This document shows, piece by piece, positions 12,641 to 18,308 of a stretch of 18,308 bases of DNA (positions are counted from its first letter, which is position 1; each line of letters begins with the position of its first letter). Position numbers and translations under genes: made by a program. This stretch comes from Planctomycetota bacterium (GTDB taxonomy: Bacteria; Planctomycetota; Phycisphaerae; FEN-1346): the NCBI GenBank assembly GCA_026387055.1, contig JAPLML010000269.1, forward strand, positions 1 to 18,308, in the 5' to 3' direction. The notes under the pieces were generated by a model. That model was not told where the DNA came from, did not search any database, and was given only the letters and a program-made list of their open reading frames with translations.

Positions 12641-12675
12641 CACGGTTGCCCGGCACGCTAACGGGCACGGCAAAT

Positions 12676-12706
12676 CCTTTGCCGATGCGGCAAAGGCCCG
12701 TATAAT
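12676..12706 (+). promoter_or_regulatory. Sigma70-type promoter of the kinase operon with overlapping operator
   Basis: A perfect TATAAT (12701-12706) lies 16 bases after TTGCCG (12679-12684). Transcription would begin near 12713, about 21 bases before the kinase ATG. The -35 and spacer are covered by the inverted repeat CCTTTGCC (12676-12683) / GGCAAAGG (12689-12696). An additional GGCAAA at 12669-12674 makes three half-sites. A repressor or autoregulator bound here would block the polymerase. Confidence 0.65.
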
Positions 12707-12733
12707 GCGCTCGAAAAGGGCGGAGAATGGCGA

Positions 12734-14657
12734 ATGTCGCTTCGGGCTCGCCTCATCCTGAGTATGCTTTCGATGCTGGGAATCGCCGGAGGGGTCTGCG
12801 CCGTCATCGGGGCCAACCTCCTCTGGCGGAACCTGAGCCAAGAGGCCGAGGACCGCGTCGAGCAGGACCTCAACGCCGCCGCCGAGTTTTACCAGCAGCG
12901 CCTGGCCGCCATGGCCTCCACCCTGCGCTACACGGCCCTGGGCGAGAGGTTCCTCGAGGCGGTCGAAGCCCGGGAGACGACCTACATCGCCCCGCGCCTC
13001 GACGCCCTCCGCCAGGCCGCCGCCCTCGACATCCTCGACATCACCGACGCCCGGGGGACCGTCGTCTACCGGTCGCAGCATCCGGGTTCCTCCGGCGACA
13101 GCCTGGCCCAGGATCCGCTCGTCGCGTCGGTCCTCGCGGGCGGGGACGTCACGACGGCCACCCTCCTCGTGCCGATGGCGGCGCTCGGGAAGGAGGACCC
13201 GCGGCTGGCCGAACGGGCGCGGGTCCCCGTCCTCGCGACCCCGATGGCGGCGCCGACCGCGGCCACCGAACTCACCGAGGGGATGATGCTCTGCGGCGCC
13301 GCGCCCGTCCGGGGGGCGGGCGGCAAGCTCTGCGGCGTCCTCCGGTCCGGCATCCTCCTGAACCAGAACCACGACCTCGTGGACCAGGTCCAGAACACCG
13401 TCTTCCGCAACGAGCAGTACGGCGGCAAGCCCCTCGGCACCGCCACGATCTTCCAGGACGACGTACGCATATGTACCAACGTTCTTCAGGCCGACAAGAG
13501 GTCGCGGGCCACGGGCACGCGCGCCAGCGCCGAGGTCCGCGACCGGGTCCTCGGGCAGGGCCTGCCGTGGCTCGGCCGGGCCTGGGTGGTCAACGACTGG
13601 TACCTGGCGGCGTACGCGCCGATCCAGGACCCCGACCACAAGCCCATCGGCATGCTCTACGTCGGCGTCCAGCAGCGGAGGTTTGACGACGTGGCCCTCA
13701 AGACCCTGCTGACGTTCGGCGTGGTGACGGCCGTGGGCCTGGCGGCGGCCGGACTCGTGGCCTGGAAACTGGGCGACAGCATCTCGCGCCCGGTTCGCGA
13801 GCTCGCCCGGGCCTCCGAGACCATCGCCCGCGGCGATTTCTGCGAGATGGTGCCGGTCCGGTCCTCCGACGAGATCAGCGCCCTGGCCCGGACCTTCAAC
13901 GCCATGGCCGCCTCGCTGCGCCAGCGCGACGAGCAGCTCAAGGAGCGGACCCGCCAGCAACTGACCCGGTCGGAGCGCCTGGCCGCCGTCGGGCGCCTGG
14001 CGGCCGGGGTCGCCCACGAGATCAACAACCCCCTGACGGGCGTCCTGACGTTCTCTCACATGGTCCTGAGGGACGCCCCGGCGGGCTCGCAGCAGCACGA
14101 GGACATCGAGGCGATCATCGAGGCCACCACCCGCTGCCGCGACATCATCCGGGGGCTGCTGAACTTCTCCCGCCAGAACGAGCCGCAGAAACGCCTCTCG
14201 AACTTGAGCGACGTCCTGCACGACGCCCTGAACCTCACCCGCAACCAGGCCCTCCTGCACCGGGTCACCCTCCTGGAGCAGCTCGATCCGCACCTGCCGG
14301 CACTGGTGATCGACCCCCACCAGGTCCAGGAGGTCGCGGTCAACATCATCCTGAACGCCATCGACGCGATGCCCGACGGCGGCGCGCTGAACATCCGCAG
14401 CCACGCCGTCGAAGGCGGCCGATGGGTCGAGTTCGAGATGGCCGACACCGGGCACGGCATCCCCGCGGAGATCCTCGACCGCATCTTCGACCCGTTCTTT
14501 ACCACCAAGCCGCCGGGCAAGGGCACCGGCCTGGGGCTCGCCATCAGTTACGGCATCATCACCGAGCACGGCGGCGACATCAGCGTCTCCAGCGAGGTGG
14601 GCCGCGGGACCACGGTAACGGTCCGCCTGCCCGTCGAGCGGAAGAAGGAAGAGCCGA

Positions 14658-14668
<11 letters not shown>
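12734..14668 (+). CDS. Membrane sensor histidine kinase with extracytoplasmic Cache-type domain
   Basis: A 644-residue kinase. Span 1 is about residues 8-31. A large periplasmic sensor (about 32-322) is of Cache type, with a distal YLAAYAPIQD...GMLYVGVQ strand pair at 290-313. Span 2 is about 323-345, HAMP 346-400. HisKA carries phospho-acceptor H428 in VAHEINNPLTG. The HATPase domain has the N box NIILNAIDAMP (537-547), the G1 box DTGHGIP (571-577), the F box FDPFF (585-589) and the G2 box GKGTGLGLA (595-603). All catalytic boxes are intact. The start at 12734 has GGCGGAG eight bases upstream; ATG at 12727 is out of frame. The 3' end overlaps the NtrC-type gene by 11 bases. Cache domains usually bind small organic acids or amino acids, consistent with an FNT channel as target. 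Confidence 0.93.
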
Positions 14669-16067
<1,399 letters not shown>

Positions 16068-16185
16068 GCCGGCCCGGCAGGCCCCCCGCCGCGCGAAGCC
16101 GCCCCCAACACCGGCCCCAGGCCGCCCGCGCCGTGTTGGAGAAAGTGTCGCGGGCGAGGTGGACACAGAACAAGGAGCACACGAC

Positions 16186-18096
16186 ATGAGAAGGGCCGTC
16201 GCGGGGATCGCGCTCGCGGCCGTGCTGGCCTGCTGGATCCCGGCGAGCTCGCCGGGCGGCGCCGCCGAGACGCCCCCGCCCGCCGCCATCCGCCTGACGA
16301 ACTACGCCGACGGCGAGACCGTCCGCTTCCCCGTTCCCGTGCTGCGCGGCACGCTGGCCGACGCCGCCCAGGCGGCGGTCACGCTCGTCAACACCTCGTC
16401 GGACCGCGACACCCGCGAGATGAGGGGCCTGGCGCACAAGGGGAAGTTCAAGGCCCTGGCGGAACTCGTGCCGGGGCCGAACAAGCTCATCCTCCGCGCC
16501 GGCAAGGACGCGCTCGGCTTCACGCTGGTCTACAAGCCGCAGACCAACTCCTACTTCGTCCGGTGCGTGTACCTGACCGACAACTCCGGGGCGACGGAGT
16601 TTCAGACGCCCCTCAAGGACGATCCGCAGGATTACGCCGGCAAGCTCGACACCGCGATGAAGATCATGCAGACCTTCACGGCCGAGCGGAACTACGACCT
16701 CGGGTTCGGCCGCCGCACTTTCAACCTCGAGCTCGACGAGATGGGGAAGGTCAAGGTGCACGTCTTCAAGCAGCCCGAGCCGGCGTCGGTCTACTGCGCG
16801 ATGAACGACCAGGCGTGGTGGGGCCGGGTCGCGGGCGAGCTGGCGAAGTCGCTCCCCGCGCGGCACTCAAAGACCGTCGTCATCGCGGCCTACACGCGCT
16901 TCGACCCCGAGACGCGCAAAGTGCGCGGTCACACGGCCCTCGGCGGCGGAGACATGGCACTCTTCGGCAGCGGCAACCTTTTCACGTGGCCGAGCCGCCT
17001 GGCCGACGTGCAGCCGGCCTTCATGGACGCGCGGCGGATCGACCCGAAGGTCTCGTTCGACGATTCCGTCGGCCGGAGCACCTTCTGGGGCGCCGCCTCC
17101 ACCACCCTCGGGGCCACGCTCCACGAGCTCGCCCACACGTTCGGCCTGCCGCACTCGCGGGAGCCGTTGGACATCCTGTCCCGCGGCTTCGATTACTTCA
17201 ACCGCGTGTTCACGTTCGAGGACCCGCCGAGCGGCCACAGCGCAAGGAGCGTCGAGTTCGCCGAGAAGGACGTGGCGTGCTTCGCGCCCGTGAGCGCCGC
17301 CGCCCTCATCCCCAGCCGGTGGTTCGCGATGGACGAGAAGACCTACGGCTCCCGCGGCGAGACCACCGCCCGGCTCGACGAGGCGTCGCGGATGATCGTC
17401 GTCGAGTCGACCCAGCCCATCCGCTACATCGGCTTCGACCGGCGCGGCGACGCCGCCTACCACGTCGTTCCGCCGGAGGGAAGCCGGAAAATGGAGCTGC
17501 CGCTGAAAGACATCGCCGCCCGCGTCAAGGCGAGCGGCTTTCACCTGCGGATCATCGACGACCAGGGCGGCATCACGCACGCGAGCATCGTGGCGGGGGC
17601 GTTCGTGCAAACGTGGCAGTTCGCGTCGATCACCGAGCCGTGGACCGACCCAACCGCGCCGGTCCCGCTCAGCGACGCGCGCCTCAAGGAGATCGAGGCG
17701 AGCGCCGCCGCGGCCAAGCCGGCGACCTCGAGTGCAGGTTTCATCGATTTCACGAAGCAGTTCCCCGCCGACAAACAGGCGGACATCGCCGCGTACGCCT
17801 TCCGCGCGATCAAGTCGAGCGCGGCCCGGCGCGTGAAGATCCTGACCGGCAGCGACGACGCCCTGCGGGTCTGGCTCAACGGCAAGCTCCTCAAGCAGGT
17901 CCTCGCCCTGCGAGCGGCGCAGATGGACTCGGAATCGTCCACCGCCGAACTCCAGCCGGGCGAGAACCGCCTGCTGGTCGAGGTCTCTCAAGCCGGCGGC
18001 GGATGGGGTCTGTACCTGCGCTTCGAGGACGCCGACGGCACGCCCCTGCGGCTTGACGATAGCGGCGAACTGGTCAAGGTCCCGTTGGCGCCGTGA
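16186..18096 (+). CDS. Secreted zinc metallopeptidase with C-terminal jelly-roll-like domain
   Basis: A 636-residue protein. Residues 1-27 are a signal peptide; AAGGAG lies about eight bases before the chosen ATG. An Ig-like strand-rich region (about 35-125) is followed by a peptidase domain with the extended zinc motif HELAHTFGLPH (H313, E314, H317, H323). The downstream SRGFDYFNRVFTFEDP segment, with the HExxHxxGxxH motif, resembles the putative metallopeptidase family typified by yeast YIL108W. The last 120 residues (about 515-636) match a type common in planctomycete secreted enzymes: a GSDDALRVWLNGKLL strand pair and a GGGWGLYLRFED end. Substrate and link to neighbours are unknown. It is a single gene after the regulator operon. 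Confidence 0.8.
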   Translation: MRRAVAGIALAAVLACWIPASSPGGAAETPPPAAIRLTNYADGETVRFPVPVLRGTLADAAQAAVTLVNTSSDRDTREMRGLAHKGKFKALAELVPGPNKLILRAGKDALGFTLVYKPQTNSYFVRCVYLTDNSGATEFQTPLKDDPQDYAGKLDTAMKIMQTFTAERNYDLGFGRRTFNLELDEMGKVKVHVFKQPEPASVYCAMNDQAWWGRVAGELAKSLPARHSKTVVIAAYTRFDPETRKVRGHTALGGGDMALFGSGNLFTWPSRLADVQPAFMDARRIDPKVSFDDSVGRSTFWGAASTTLGATLHELAHTFGLPHSREPLDILSRGFDYFNRVFTFEDPPSGHSARSVEFAEKDVACFAPVSAAALIPSRWFAMDEKTYGSRGETTARLDEASRMIVVESTQPIRYIGFDRRGDAAYHVVPPEGSRKMELPLKDIAARVKASGFHLRIIDDQGGITHASIVAGAFVQTWQFASITEPWTDPTAPVPLSDARLKEIEASAAAAKPATSSAGFIDFTKQFPADKQADIAAYAFRAIKSSAARRVKILTGSDDALRVWLNGKLLKQVLALRAAQMDSESSTAELQPGENRLLVEVSQAGGGWGLYLRFEDADGTPLRLDDSGELVKVPLAP

Positions 18097-18139
18097 GTCC
18101 GGACGTTGCCGTTCACGTGTCACAGGTTGACAAGCAACC

Positions 18140-18273
18140 GTACGTGTTTAGCGAGGGTGGCACGGTCACGCGCCGTTGCGTGACCGTGCTTGCTCGCCCA
18201 CATGACCATGCACGGCCACGCAACAGCGCGTGGCCGTGCCACCCGGCAATCTGGTATGGCCCTAAACACGTAC
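18140..18273. repeat. Nested palindromic element C (134 bases)
   Basis: Outer arms GTACGTGTTTAG (18140-18151) and CTAAACACGTAC (18262-18273) are perfect. Inside are two perfect 12-pair hairpins with 6-base loops: GCACGGTCACGC/GCGTGACCGTGC (18160-18189) and GCACGGCCACGC/GCGTGGCCGTGC (18210-18239). The two hairpins are reverse complements of each other except for a compensated T-A/C-G pair and one loop base. GGGTG on the left and CACCC on the right extend the pairing. The right half recurs alone at 6962-6998. No gene lies between 18097 and the window end. Confidence 0.88.
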
Positions 18274-18308
18274 AGCAACCCGTGGCACATGAGAGGCAGC
18301 ACCTCAAG

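Noticed and set aside
12636..12650. A second sigma54-like element (TGCCAC...TTGC) upstream of the kinase
   Set aside because: The -24 GG is missing and the spacing is one base short; the downstream TATAAT promoter explains expression better.
16105..16139. A terminator after the NtrC-type gene (arms CCAACAC / GTGTTGG)
   Set aside because: The inner part is irregular and there is no U-tract, so an intrinsic terminator cannot be supported.

Overview
The window is about two thirds G+C and gene-dense. It reads like the chromosome of a planctomycete-type bacterium. This rests on family content rather than a marker gene: a DUF1080 (3-keto-disaccharide hydrolase type) secreted protein, Tat-exported sugar isomerase-like proteins, a large secreted metallopeptidase with a C-terminal jelly-roll-like domain, and families of short intergenic repeats. 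No rRNA, tRNA, CRISPR array or transposase gene was seen.

Region 1 (1-4454), carbohydrate uptake. A possible C-terminal end of a + strand gene (1-96) faces a DUF1080 protein on the - strand (141-794). A + strand operon follows, with a recognisable sigma70-like promoter at 1015-1043. It encodes a membrane-anchored solute-binding protein and two sugar ABC permeases. No ATPase gene is present. The second permease has an unusual periplasmic insertion that looks internally duplicated.

Region 2 (4578-10091, - strand), sugar and ketose-phosphate metabolism. In transcription order: a small VOC-fold protein, DhaK, DhaL, an LsrF-like class I aldolase interrupted by one in-frame TAA, a Tat-exported cupin of D-lyxose isomerase type, a Tat-exported hydroxypyruvate-isomerase-like TIM barrel, and a HicA/HicB toxin-antitoxin pair. 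Together with Region 1 this suggests import, isomerisation, phosphorylation and aldol or thiolytic cleavage of an unidentified sugar or oxidised sugar.

Region 3 (10194-16067), the most unusual part. Two divergent transcription units form what looks like one signalling system. To the right, a Cache-domain histidine kinase and an NtrC-type sigma54 activator overlap by 11 bases and follow a promoter with a perfect TATAAT. To the left lie two more receiver proteins: a receiver with an unrecognised 80-residue C-terminal domain, and a receiver fused directly to a complete formate/nitrite transporter (FNT) channel. The leftward operon is preceded by a textbook sigma54 -24/-12 promoter and ends in a strong intrinsic terminator. 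The inferred model is that the kinase, through the sigma54 activator, switches on the channel operon and may also phosphorylate the receiver on the channel itself, so that transport is controlled at both expression and gating.

Region 4 (16186-18308): a secreted zinc metallopeptidase and a structured intergenic tail.

Intergenic DNA holds at least three 127-134 base nested palindromes (6048-6174, 12466-12592, 18140-18273) plus solo fragments. In two of them paired hairpins differ by compensatory changes. A second repeat family, based on ATGCGAA-like units, begins at or within a few bases of the stop codon of three genes.
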